Source of the DNA: Anopheles merus
Lineage: Eukaryota > Arthropoda > Insecta > Diptera > Culicidae
NCBI RefSeq assembly: GCF_017562075.2
Contig: NC_054082.1
Coordinates: 46,895,793-46,959,792, forward strand
DNA length: 64,000 bases
Direction of reading: 5' to 3'
Position 1 is the stretch's first letter. Every line of letters begins with the position of its first letter. The translations under genes were made by a program, and so were the position numbers. Shown here piece by piece: positions 1 to 13,500 of this stretch. The notes below the pieces were generated by a model, which had not been told where the DNA came from, made no database searches, and was given only the letters and a program-made list of their open reading frames with translations.

Positions 1-724
1 ATCCCATCTATAACGAATGCCTTAAGGCGATGCTCAGTTTGGACTATTGCATCGGCATCATAGGCGGAAGGCCGAAGCACTCACTTTACTTTGTCGGCTA
101 TCAGGGTAAGGCCACTCTATCCGTTGAGCACACATGTGCATTTCGGTTTATATGCGTATTTCTTTTGCAGAGGACAAACTCATACATCTCGATCCGCACT
201 ACTGCCAGGATATGGTTGATGTGAACCAGGACAACTTTCCAGTCGCTTCGTTTCACTGCAAATCGCCCCGTAAGATGAAGCTCAGCAAAATGGATCCCAG
301 CTGTTGCATTGGGTTTTACTGCGAAACCAAGAAGGATTTCTACAAATTTATCGATAGTGTCAAACCGGTGCGTTAAACATTTTTAAAATTTACAGAACTT
401 TTTACATGATTGAATTGTTTCTAACATCGACTCGTATTAACATTTCTTCAGTTCTTAATACCGGTTCAGCCGGGCAACCAAGACGCCGGATACGCAAACC
501 CATCGTCCGGATCGTCCACCGGTTCTGTTAGCTATCCGATGTTTGTGTTCTGCCGTGGGAAGAGCAGCGAGCAACGGGCCGACTTGCCCGGGCAACAACA
601 CCAATACCCACATCCGACGGCTTACCGATCACCACCGACGGCGATACCTCAACAGGCAGCCGGTGGCAACGATGAGGACGATGAAGAGGATGAGGATGAG
701 GCAATAGAATTCGTCATTCTATAA
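1..724 (+). CDS. Atg4: ATG4-type cysteine protease, C-terminal part (ATG4C/D-like), cut by window start
   Basis: Autophagy cysteine protease that trims Atg8/LC3 precursors and removes lipid from Atg8. Only the 3' part is present: exons <1-105, 171-367 and 452-724, joined by consensus GT-AG introns of 65 and 84 bp. The reading frame stays open across both junctions and ends at TAA 722-724. The Gly-Ile-Ile-Gly-Gly-Arg-Pro segment and the Leu-Asp-Pro-His-Tyr-Cys-Gln block are ATG4 hallmarks. The catalytic Asp is encoded at 191-193 and the catalytic His at 197-199; the catalytic Cys lies upstream of the window. The His-Tyr-Cys-Gln form and the Cys-Lys-Ser-Pro-Arg-Lys-Met stretch fit the ATG4C/D branch better than ATG4A/B (from knowledge of the family). 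The protein ends in a very acidic run followed by EFVIL, which has the form of an LC3-interacting motif. Family is firm, paralogue less so. Confidence 0.9.
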
Positions 725-1239
725 CCGCACCTTTCTTTCGCATTCATACAGCTAAGACACGTCGGTCGGTCGATCGGATATGTGGCCAGCAGTGTAGCAG
801 TTAACGACCTCCACAGTTCACCCTGCATGTTCTAAGTGGCAACATTCCATCCTGTACGATTGTATGTCAAGACCTAGATTGCCTATCCAAGACAGGAAAT
901 GGAGTATCGTGGAAAAATGTACTTATATTGTGATTATACCGCTTAAGACGAGTGGGCTCGTTATTCAACGACGACTATACCTAGCCTGCAGACTGGTACA
1001 ACGCCGTACGTACTGTAAAGAGGGAAACTATCTGTACCATAAGTATGTTAATATTAATAATTTAGTATTGGAAGATTTTTATTTATTTCTGCAACAAAAT
1101 TGTTTCGCCGCGCATCGTACCCCCGGTTAAATTTAGCAAAATGCTTCAACTATGTTTTATGGTCGTACTTATTGCATGAAAATGTGTTACCAAGCTATTG
1201 AACCGTGTAGATTTAACGTATTATTTCGTATACAATAAA
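725..1239 (+). terminator. 3' untranslated region and poly(A) signal of the ATG4 gene
   Basis: No coding signal is seen after the stop at 722-724. The first canonical AATAAA on the plus strand is at 1234-1239, which would give a 3' UTR of about 0.5 kb. The small open frame at 864-1130 has no recognisable product and is probably chance. Confidence 0.5.
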
Positions 1240-1577
1240 TAGAAAAGATCATCGTATAGAGGAAAATATTTTTCTGTTGCGCAAAGGAAATAATTGTTGA
1301 ATTGTAAAATCAAAACGGTATTCAAATTTGAACTTGTGAAGCAACGTCATCCACGTTACTTTCAGAGAAAGTATTTAATTGCTTTTTAGTAGCGTCACCT
1401 TGCGGAAAATGCGAACACTTTTTAACCCGCTGTCAAACAGCGAACAGCCGTCCTGAGCGCAGTTTGTTTTGATACAGTGTTTTAGGACGCGGCGTGCAGT
1501 GTTTCGTTTCTATTTCAGCCGGCCGGTACATTAATTAGTGTGGTTTTGCTACAGTTTTACATCGCATACTGGTCACG
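1240..1577 (+). promoter_or_regulatory. Intergenic promoter region and 5' UTR of aquarius
   Basis: A 338-bp gap between the ATG4 poly(A) signal and the aquarius start codon. No TATA box is obvious. An initiator-like GATACAGTG lies near 1471-1480. The transcription start cannot be fixed from sequence alone, but the promoter must lie here or overlap the ATG4 3' UTR because the two genes run head to tail. Confidence 0.4.
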
Positions 1578-4500
1578 ATGGCACCGCAAGATGACAATCA
1601 AACTCAGGAAAAACCTGTTCTCAAGGGTGCGATTACCATTTCGCAAATAAACGCGGACGAAATAACCTTCGTAAGTAAACAACATCTTGGTCGGTTTTTG
1701 GTATTGCAATTTTTGTGACACGTTGTTTTTATGTGTTTCTAGCTTGCCAATCGGTTCTGGGCGCCTGATACAGCAAACGCTCACGAAGCATTTAATTCGC
1801 AAATCATCGAAGACATCTACCGGAAGGAAATATGCGATTCGCGTCATTCGCTGCGCCGGATCATGATGCTCGAGTTTAGCCAGTATCTGGAGAACTACCT
1901 GTGGCCCAACTTTGACGGTGAGCGTGCGACTCGTGCTCATCTGATGTCGATAGTGGCGATGGTGAATGAAAAGTTTCGCGAAAAGGTGGAAGTGTGGAAA
2001 GTGTTTGAAACGAGCAGTGAGCTGTTTGCGAAATTCTTCCAGCGCGTGCTGGAGGCGTGCATCGAAGACCGCCCCGTGACGCCGGCGGTTATGCGTGAGC
2101 AGACGGCATTGCTTGTGTTTTTGAACCATTGCTTCAACAGCATGGAGGTGGAAATCTGCCGCGACCAGGCAAAGCGGCTCGTTTCGCTCGCCATGTGGTC
2201 CTGTCTGCAGCCGAAAAGGCGCGAACAGGAACTGACCCAGATACCGCAGTGGCGCAAGTTCTGGAAGAAGCTACAGAAACGCGAAGATTCGGAGCAGAAA
2301 GAGAAGCTCAGCTGGGAGCGGCACTTTTTGCAAAACCTCATGATCAAGTTTATACGCATTCTCGATACCATTCCGGAAGCTGGGCCAGTGTGTGACGAAA
2401 CGGTGCGTTACTGTGAAAGGTTTGTAGAGTTTTTGATCGACCTGGAAGCGCTGCTGCCGACGAGACGATTTTTCAACACCGTCATGGACGACTGTCACGT
2501 CGTCGTGCGGTGTTCGCTGTCCTCGTTGGTCCGCCGTGAGGAAGGCAATCTGTTTGCTCAGGTGAGTCACTTTTCTTGATTGTACTTTGCAACTGAAGAG
2601 AACATTGGAGACGAAGAAGGGTTCGTTTTGTTTGGAAAATAAGCAATAACATTGCATGATTTGTTTATCGAATGTTGAGCTAACCGGACTTTCGTATGCA
2701 AGAATCATAGACCTTTCTTGAGATTCTGCGCCTTTGGTTATTTTTAATGTATGGGAGAAAAAAAGCAAAACAACAAACCCCTTGATTTGTTGGTGTAAAA
2801 AATGTACATGCCTCGGGATCGGTTTGGCGTGTTTTTTTTTTTTTGCAAAAAATATACCAAAAGATAAACAATATTGTTTATGTTAACAATGTTGGCCGTC
2901 GTTCTTGGAGGCAGTTTATGCAATGCAGCATATTTTGTTGAACCGCTCATAAACTGGATTGGGTTAGGTAGGACAATTTTTCCTATGAATTGTTAAAAAA
3001 ATGATTTTGTGTTTGATCCCAGCGTAAACAGATTTTTTAAAAGATTTAAACACGTATGTAGGTTTTCGTTTGTTATACAACAATAAGTTTATTTTCGAAT
3101 ATTTTCTTTTTTTATTTTTATTTAATATATATATATTTTTTTTGTTGTATTTTCTGAACAAACGCATTGGATCATTTTGCGTTATTGATTCTTGTGTAAG
3201 CTTATAAGTATTTTTTACGCCAAAATAGCGGTAAGCCACTGTTTGGTTGTATCGAGAAGTACAACTGCACCAATATGTTTATCAAACTATCTTACGATAC
3301 GTCCACTTTTTATACAAATATGCTCTACTTTTTTATCTTACTTACTGTTACGCTAATTGCTAAGAGAGAGTAAAAGAGTAATTGATAAAATTATACATAC
3401 TAGCAAAACATGCTTGCGGTCTACGATTCACAAGGAGACGTTGTTCTAATCTTGTTACACTTTATGACTAAGCTAGGTAGCGGTTGCAACGTATGCGTGT
3501 AAAAACTATGACTATGATACTGCAATTTGGAAGCCTGGAAGCATATATAATCGGCCTGAGATGCATGTTTCTTGTTCGTCTGGCATAGTAAAAAAAACAT
3601 AATATACCTCGCCTACAACTTTACACTACTAGTACCAAATCAAAATTTGCCAGTGGACGGTTCCGTCGGTGCAGATGGTGCGGTCATAATGGACTTATTA
3701 CGCTACTTGTACACCTCTTGCTGTCCTCACTGAGACTCATAGTCTTTTTTGTGCATATGAAATATCAAAACGGGGATTCTACTCCAATTTTACTGAGAAT
3801 TATCTTCACATCAACGATTGATGGAGTGAGTGATTGAAATCGAACTGTTACACCGCGGCTAATGGAAAGGTCGCTTAGTATCGATGTACGCATTTACATT
3901 TATCATGCGCCCCAAGACACACACCACGCTAGTAATCACCACCGTTCATGTATGTCATCTCGTCGCCCCACTCGGTCGTCTGAGGTGCTTGGTCGCGGAA
4001 GCACGATTTCACTAGGAATGTGACATGCTTTTGACGCAGCACGCAAATGTAGAGGATGCAGGGCGCCTGTAACGCATTCGCGATTATGTGCATGTACAGC
4101 AGCCCGTCAAAGTGTAGCCAGGAAAGTATGAGAAACAACCAGGAGACGCTCATGGTGGCGAAGATGAGCGTGAACATCACGAAGCTGCACCGTAGCTTAT
4201 GATGAATCCGTCCGTACGTGTGCATCCGATTGATAAAGCGCAGCGTTGTGACGAAGAAGAATATGTTCACGATGATGATGAACGCGATCGGGGTAAAGAA
4301 CACGGCAATGCCCAGCCAGCTGATGTTGTCTTGTCCCTCGAAAAAGCTTTCCCGTGCGCTTTGGTGGGTGTCCGCACCAGCCACGCTGCGATTGCTTCCG
4401 GGCAGGTCGAGAAAGTAGTGAGCAAACACGGCAATGGCCGCCATCGTGCCGGTACAGCCCCAGGCGTACCCCGAGTACCAGCAGTACTTCCGGCCGTCGC

Positions 4501-7500
4501 TGACCCGCAGAAAAACGTTGCGCGTGCGAAACATCTTCCAGATGTAGTAGCCCATCGCATTCAGCCAAAAGAAGGCGCCAAGCAGGCTGACGTAGAAGAA
4601 CAGGTCCGCAATCAGGAAGCTCACGTGATTGCTGAACTCGGTGAAGATGCGCACCAGATCGGCCGCCTGGCTCACGATCAAGGACATCGTGATCGTTGTC
4701 ACCATATTGCCGACGAGATCGCGCAGCGTCGGCAGCACGAAGTAGATGATCGCCACGACGAGCAGTATGATCATTGCGATCCCGTGGCAGATCGGGTTGA
4801 TAATCTTCCGCAGCATCACATCACTGTCGGTCCAATGCGTTTCCTCCTTCGGTGAACATACCTTCGCTATCAAGCCCTCCATCAGTTCGCCGCCGGCCTC
4901 GCCGGCGATTCCGATAGCGCGATCCATACAGTACAGCCCCTGCTCGTAGTCGTACTGCAGCAGCGGCACATTACTGTCACCGGCATCGATGTAATCCTCG
5001 TCGAGATAGCTTCCGACGCTGCCCTGCATCGAGCTGTGATGGCGCAGGATCAGATGCCGTAGCTGACCGTCCGGAAAGAGAATCAATTTGTCGTAGCTCT
5101 AAAATGCCGGTGAAAAATGGAACGAGGTTAAAAAAAAGGAAGGAATCAAGACAAGGATACCGATTCGGGCAAAACAGGAACATTCGATGCTTACGTCGTG
5201 ATATTCGTAGATGTTGAACTTTTGTTTCGTGCCACAGTCCGGCAGGCCAATGATGAAACGATAGTTGTCGACCTGCACGTTCCGTTCGCCTTTTCGACCA
5301 ATGAACTCCGGCTTCCATACGGCTAGGAAAAGAGGGAATTTTTTGATGAAAAATGAGCCATATATGGAGGGTCATTCGGGGATGGGTGGAATGTGTGTGT
5401 CTCCCTTCTATTGCAACGTTCCTTCTGTCACGTACGGCAAGAGGGATCGGTGAGGCCAGGTGTGGTACCGCCAGCGCTGCACTTGAGCGCTGTGCACAAT
5501 TGAATGTTATCCTTTTTGTTATTTTATTTTAAGACTGTCAATCCTCACGTCCTGGATATCACTTTTCCAATCCTATGCCCCCACAATGAGCTCTCTCTGT
5601 TGTAAGTGGTTCGCCAATTTTCTCTGGCTAGCCCTGTGTTTCGGGCAATGTCTCCTGAAAGAACCAAGCTTTTCCAACACGAAACAGCACGACAGCGCGT
5701 GCATGGACGAAAATAGGAAACACACTTTCGAAAACGAAACGATTTAACAGAACGGAAAGCAATCAGGCACATGTTGTTAGGAGGACGTAATGGAATTTCG
5801 ATTAAGTTCCGCCTTTTGCTGGTGGAACGCTTTAAAAGCTTTCTACGACGTTTTGCCGCTCAATTTTATAGAAATCGGAAGGGCGCTCTTAAGCTTTTTT
5901 GATTATGTTTCTATTGATGGTTTCAGCAAAAATAGGGCACATTGCAAGCGAATGGCAACCATAAAAAACCTTTTCAATGAGTATATAAATGCGGTAAATG
6001 AAATCACATACTACACTTAACATACTTTAGCACGTAATCATCGATTCGTTTTGTTTGCAGTATCATTAAAATTCGGCAAAAAAGCAATATTTATAAATTG
6101 AGCTATCGAGAATGTTGATTGCAGAATCAACAGTTGAATCGATATCGCAACATGGATTTATTTGCCACACTCCGATAAGAATATGGAGGGAGGAACGGAA
6201 CACGCACACAAGAAGGCAAAGAAAAGAAAGTTCTCTACATTTCACTCGCTCTTGAATTATGGAATCCAGTTCCACACAGCAACAGCAATCCACTGTGAAG
6301 TGGGCGTGCGACAACAGTAGCTCCCTTAAAGCAGATATCTATTTATCCTAGGCTAGACTGAATAAAATCGAGAGTTCTTTCATCTACTTGGCCATCCCTC
6401 GCCGACATGGTAAAGGTAGATTCGTTTATTTGCCCTACCGCATTGTTCCATGGCGGAGAGGAAATCCGATCGTGTGAAGAAAGGCAAGGATAATGGCCTA
6501 TTCTTGGATGATTTCTGGAGGGCAAGGCAAATCGTTTACCGAGCGAGTACGGTTGGTGGTGGAGCAATATTGAATTTATTGTTTGAGCAGAAAGTGAAAT
6601 GCGTTAGATTCGATAATGATTGATGCCGTCGCGTCGGTGAAGTACCGTCAGTTTTGATTTTTATAGAAATTTGATTTGCATAAAAGATGGGACTTTTGCT
6701 ACGACTGTGAAAACAGCAAGAATGTTCTAAATTCTTACATAAATCATTAAGCTCGTTTGAATTGCTTTACCCTTCTTAAGACGTTCTCATCATAACCGCA
6801 ATTTGATCATTCCAAGTATCGTGGGTCCTTTTTTCATATATCGAAACCAACGATGTCATTTCGAAGTGTGTACCGTTTACCCAACCAGTTTGTAATCGTG
6901 TATAGAACGGGTTTAAAAACTAATTAGCTTGCGCAATTGCAGCTCTCGACCTTTTTGGATTGCCGGTGTTCGTTCTTGAACCCTTTTCCATAACGTTGAT
7001 TCGATTAGCAGCGGTTTAATCCAACCGGGACGGGGGAGGAGTTTTGTGGATACGAAAGGGATACACACTTTCGGCTTATTACTTACTAGCATTTACGGTG
7101 GAAGCGACCGTACACTTTCCGTCGTACACAACCTCAAACTTCTCGCAGCATTTGTTTACTCGCACCGGCGAAGTTGTAGTCGCATCGGTCCGGCCAACCA
7201 GTACGGCAAGGAATGTAACGGCAATGGCGATGACGGCCGTCACTGGGATGGTGGCTGCTGTTGCTGGCATCTTGCGTATCTATAGGTCGCGCTCACGCAG
7301 CGCAGTGAAACACAACAACGTGCAATACACTAAATGCACTGGGTGGTGGATCGTGGGGGAAAGTTGGCGAGATTAGCTGATGTTGAGCGGGTGTTGAGAT
7401 TCGCTGTTGTGTATTTTCTCGTTTTGTCACGAGAATGATGAACGGTTCCGCGCTCCCCTCCTCCGCTGCTGTGTGAAAGATGGTTTGGACGGGGCAGGGA

Positions 7501-10500
7501 CATTCAAAGACATAACCGTAGTTCCAGTTGACTCTTAGCTGCAGTGCATCGTCATCGTTCTATCGCCGTAGGATGATCTGCAACAGGGAGGGAACAAAAA
7601 TAAATAAAAGGCGTGGTGTTTTCAAAATTATGAATGTAAAATGTTCAAAAGAGAGCTGTTCTGTAATTTGCATTCAGATCCACAGCAGAAAGGAGACCAC
7701 CCGTGAGGGACCCTTGCGTGTGGCTAGTGCACTTTTAATTCTAACAGTAACCTTTTAAATGCACAAACACACACACGCGCGAGTGAATCGCACGTGTGTG
7801 TTTATGTATGGATCTTTTCAGTGAACATAAACAGACACCTCATTAAATCCAAATACCCAAGAGCACAAACATTCCCAGCATATACACTGAAAGGTCCCTC
7901 GTCACCCCTTTTTGTTTTTTTTTAAAGGAGACTGCTCTATTTTGCCGTTTCACCGTTGAAATTTCTCATTTATTTATGCTGACAGTGAGACAGAGCGTGG
8001 CAGTGAAACTGCAAAAAGGCAACGACGATGCCGCGCGCCACTGGTTTGCTGCACTGAATCAAAACCACACTTCACACAGAACCCTTTACGACACAACGTC
8101 GGCGAGAACGACGCTTTCGACCCATTCTACCGCGCGATATTCGGGTTGCGGGACATGTGAAGTTCGTGGGCCGAAGGGCTGGGGTCGTAGCTATCGGTGT
8201 GCTACCGTATCTGGCGCTCACACCGAAGGAGAAACAAATTGAGATCATTATAGAGTAAGTGATTCACATTATCATCGCCATCAAAATAAGATGCGGTTTA
8301 ATGGGTAAAACACCTCGAGGAACAACTCTCACATTGCTTTAGCGGACGTTAGGTGAGAATGACGACGAAATCTCTCCATTTTTGCGTACCATAAATTGTT
8401 GCACCAAAGCACAAAGGTTGTTTTGCTAATGAGCGGAGTATGTGTAGAATATATGCGAGAGAAACTTCACGTTGCTCAGCGATGGAAGGATTAATTATTG
8501 AACAAATCGTACTGGGGAAGGAGGGAGCTGGATTATCTCCCCTCATTATAATTTGATGGCCGATGTGCAGAAAAAGCAGCCATGACGACGATACCACGTG
8601 ATTGGAGGACATTTTGAGGTGGTTTTAAAATAATATACATTAGTACTTTCTCAGCAAAACGTTATATTGCGAAAACTGTGTGTTTTTTCGCAATTTAAAA
8701 TCTAATTCAATAGTTGTAGGACAAATTCAACACATCCCCTAGCCTGGATGGTAAAGAGAACATAAGCTTATGTTAATGTTAGTTCTCTTAGCCAAACTTC
8801 CGACCAGATAGCTAAAGCAAACTCAGCCAATCGACCACAACGGGTTGTGATTGACGACCCAAGGAGCAATGGGTAGGTTAGGAGGCGGATTGGAAGCCAC
8901 CGGTTGGTCTTTAGCTTGGGTAGCCGGGCCCTTGTTGTATATAGATGAGCAGCACCCTTCTGTGCACGGATTGTGGAAGAACCCTTTGACTGGATGGCCA
9001 TTTGTGTGTCCTGTTTCTGAGCGTGTGTTTGATTTGATGTTTGTCATTAGCGTAGATGGCATCTCTAGTTGAAGGAAGCTTCCTCCTGCTTCCTGAAGCG
9101 TGCGTTCGCATGGCGGAAAGGGAGCAGCGAAGCTTAGCATCTGACGGGCAGGAATTACTTATTTATGCTCTCCACTGTGTCTCGTTTAGTCAGCCACAAA
9201 TGCCACTCGGCTCGCATCATCATCTGCCCGGAACAGCATGATTGGTGGTGGTGTACTATTAATTATGCGTTTCAGTTTTCATCCCCCCCAGTTCCAGGGA
9301 TGGCTGTAATTCGACGATGCTTCCCATCTTGTTTGATAGATTTGTTAGCAGAAAAGCGCCATTGATTTATTAAATACGTGCTTAAAATCCGCACCACGTG
9401 CAATGGCGAAATGAACGAGAATTCAGTGTGCCACACTGCGCTAATATATACTTTCGAATTATTTGAGCCAAGATCCGTTATTTATATCAGTTTTGGAATC
9501 AGTGTCCCACTTCCAGCCACTTAAATTACTGTTCTGGCCAAGCAAAAACTCTGCGTGTTAAAGATTCCATTCATCCCTCTCTGTGTGCGATGCGGTGTGA
9601 GGTGGGGCCGGTTGTTAATTTTACACTTTTTATGTATATGTGGTCGGCCACATCGATCCCCCCTCACCCCTCAACAGCTGCAGCAGCAACGACGACAGCA
9701 TCTTAAAGATATTTTCGCATTCCTTTTATCTTACCAATTCCAAACTACTGGGGGACACGATACTCTCTCGATATGAGTCTTTGCCTTGGTGCGCGTCCCT
9801 CCTTCCAGTTCTACAGGGGACTGATTGGTCTGTGCGGGACGACGATGCGAACGATGCGTACGTGATGATAAGAACGCAGCCGGCGTTGACGGCGACCAGC
9901 ATCAGGTCCCGTTTGGCCGAGTTAGTATAGTATAAGGACAGAAAATGTCTACCGAGTTTTTGCAACACGGAGACACCTCATCAACATCGGCAACAAGGAA
10001 TTGTTTGTGTGGGTCCCAACTTTGGACGCCAGTTTTGAGCGGGGACAGGATATGGAAGAACGTTAATCGAACATTCCCAGCAGGTCTGCGGGAGCGTGCG
10101 GGCTTTAAGTGCGGGTCCCACAAACCCGAACGGTGTGCTTTCCCGATAAGGTTCGAGAGACAGAATACAAGTGGTACCACCGGGCTGCTGATGGGCTGTT
10201 GGACTGAACTGAACGAGCCGGTATAGATAATAAAAACAATAACGGTTCTGTTTCGATTGAACACTCTCCGTGCTATCTCAAAGGATGGGACACTTTTCCT
10301 TAATGCCCCCTTCATATACTCTCTCCCGTGTGCTTTATATATATACTCAAGTACTCCAGTGCGCACTGACTTGAGGGTAACGCAGTGTATATTTTGGCAT
10401 ACTGGCCGGGGCGCCATTGTCTACAAATATTTTAAGAAAAATCAATCAATAATTGTCTCCAACCATAAATGGATGAAGGTACGCAGGCGACCGGTCGTAT

Positions 10501-13500
10501 CAAATCAGGTCCATTAGAGTGTCCCCAAAACGGGGTCCCGGGAATGCTGTTTTGATTCTATGTGTGCGGAATGAAATGAAGCTGAAGCGCGCGCGGCTAT
10601 GAATGCTAAAAGGGCAACCAAAACCACCACCATCGACTGAATAGCAGCAGCAGCAGTAAAACATTAATATTCATCTCGCAATACTTAATATGTGCTGCTC
10701 ATCATCGGTGTATACATAAGCACACATACATACATCAAAAACCTTGAGGGGCTAGCCACCCAAACGTGGGATCCCTCTGGCGATCTGATTCTGCAAACCA
10801 GAGCAACGTACGTCGCCGTCGTTCTGGTGGGTCATAAATTCCAGAATCGTTTTTTTTCTACTGCTGCTGCTTCTTTTTCGCCCTTGCATTGACCCGGTTT
10901 TGACGGTTACAGGGGACATAGTGGGGAGGATGTGGTCCTACTTGTTCTTTTACCAGCGGCTGGAGCGAGCAATAATCTTGCAACTTCTTAATGTGCCAGA
11001 GTATGACGGCGACGACGACCAAAAGGTTCGATGTTTTTGATGGCTTGCTGTCAGCGCAAAGTTTGTGTGTGTGTGTCTGTGTGTGGAAGAGATTTCCCGA
11101 GCAGCTTTCCCGCAATTCTATGCCGCGATAAAAGGAAGGACTCATTTAGGGTCTGCAAGACGCTGTTGGCAGGTCACGTTCTTTCTTTGCCGTCCTTACC
11201 GGTATACTCAACTAAACCAACCGGTGAACGCTGTGTAGTGCTGTGCCGGTTCAGCTGATCCTTGTACCCCTGATGAAGATTAATTATCCCCGGGTGTCTG
11301 TGTGTGTGTCCATGTGTGGTTTAGGAACGTTTTGTTCCGGCGATAGTGTGCCGTGATTATTAGCAACCATTCATACATGGTGGCTTCTGTGGCTGGCCGA
11401 TGGATGATTACCGTTGTCAGAGGATTTGATGGTTTATGTTCATCATGCTGCAGGATATGTTTGCATCTTTCTAGCGAACGAAATAGAGAATTTTCTAGAT
11501 GTAGCACCAGCCAAGAGTGACTACTAGTGTGCCACATACCATAGCTTTATTCGATTTCTATAAAGTGCAAAATTTACCAGATCAACTGCACACCTACATT
11601 ATAGCTACATAAAACGTAATGACACGGAAGTAAGGGCAAAGAAGATTGAGTCATTTGCATACCAGGGCAGTAAAGTGGCACCGTGAGCGATAGAGGAGAG
11701 CGTTGTGCTTTAGAGGAGAGCAACGGCAGTCACCAATGCCCTGTAGCAATATGAACCTTTTTGGATCGCTTTATTAAAACGATGCCTTTGTATATCGCTT
11801 CATTTTCGCTTGCTTGTCTAACTTGACACGGTTTTCGTAAGTGTAAACGAACAGTTTGTTGGTTTAAGGTTGTTTTTTTTTGGTACGTTAACAAACGCTT
11901 TTGATTTGTTTATCTTGTTGCCCATTTCATGCTGATATTGGAACGTGTTTAGGTTTTATGAATATGATGATCCCTCCCCAAAAAATCCGACCGTTTGGGT
12001 TGGTTTTTGAAGCAAGAAAAACAGACGCGAAGACATGTGTTGTATAGGTTTGTTGAATGAACGCGCGACTCTCCATTGGCAGCTCCTACGAAAATCGCCT
12101 TAACTATGTCACGTGTCATCTTGCGCGCGTATGAAGAGAATCTTAGCAGGAACCAAAGAACCAGAACGACAAAAACGGCCTCACCAAAAAAAAAAAAAGA
12201 AACTAACAGGACCCAGACACACACACACACAGACACGAAAATGCGACACCGACCCCACAAACGGTGCGCTTTTTGCTTTGATCCTGTTGTAAAAGAAAAC
12301 CCACTGTGGCTGTGCGCTCGCGTGTTTTTGTTTGCGGTGGTGTCTTCTTCACATTTCACATTTACCTCTCCAAAGGATCCACTCCATCCGTACCGGGAAG
12401 GATGGTGGAAATTAGATTTTGTGTGTTTTCCGGTCTCTTCCGGACGCGTAGAGAGAGAGTGATAGAGAGACTGAGAGAAGGTTAGTAACATACTTTGTCC
12501 CTATCGATACGCGGCGACTTGTCGTTAATGTGGAAGCGACTCTTCCGCGCCATAATGTACCGGTCGTCTGTTGGTAGCATACTTTTTTCCCAGCCCTGTT
12601 AGAGTGCTGCAGCACACAGTCGATCGTTTTGGCAGTGCTAAAATTGTAACATACCGTTAAATATTTCATTTAAATGGCAAAAAATAGAACACATTTAAAC
12701 ACCAAAAATACGGTGACCCAGCAGCAGGAGCACCCAACCATTCGTCGTTACGTTACGGCGACGACGGGGCACACACACGCGGGGCGTACCATAATAGCTG
12801 CCATCGGTACAATTTATTATGCTTTACGACGCCCGACGCCCGTTTGTTTTACACACACACACATACATACTCTCTCCTTGGACCATTTTATTCCAACGCC
12901 CGCGGAGGAGTTATGCTGCACGTGCACTAGAGGCAAGGGTGGTATTATGGGTTCGTCCGGGGCTACCCTTCGCTGTTGGGGCTGTTTGCACTTTTATTTG
13001 CATTCCGCATATTTCAACGCCGCACGCAAGAGAAGCAGCACGGCGGGAAATTGGTAGCTTGGTTGTTTGTCGCCGGCCGCCGGCTGCTGGGGCACGGGAA
13101 ATTGCGCCCGAGAAAGCTGCCTTATCTCGCTAAGGGTTATGTCACGAACTTGGAAATCCCGCCAGATTATATTACATTCGCATCCCGGTGCCGTGCCATT
13201 GCTGTGCAAGGTGCAGTGCACGAACAGGTGGATTAAAGTCTACGCTCAGCTGCGCAAAAGTAGTTTTCGTACAATTTTTTTCTATTCGCAGCTGCGTTTG
13301 TTGTTTGAAATAGAAATGAGAGTTTTACTATTGTTTTCAAGCGGCTGGGGAATAAAATTAAGCAGTGTGCCACGTGGACGGAATGAGACCCTGTAAGGAC
13401 GCCATCCAGGATTATATGTAAAACAAAACATAAAATATGGTTATGAGGGTAAATGCGATTCAAATGAAGCCAAATTATGATTCCAAAATTTGAAATTTAA

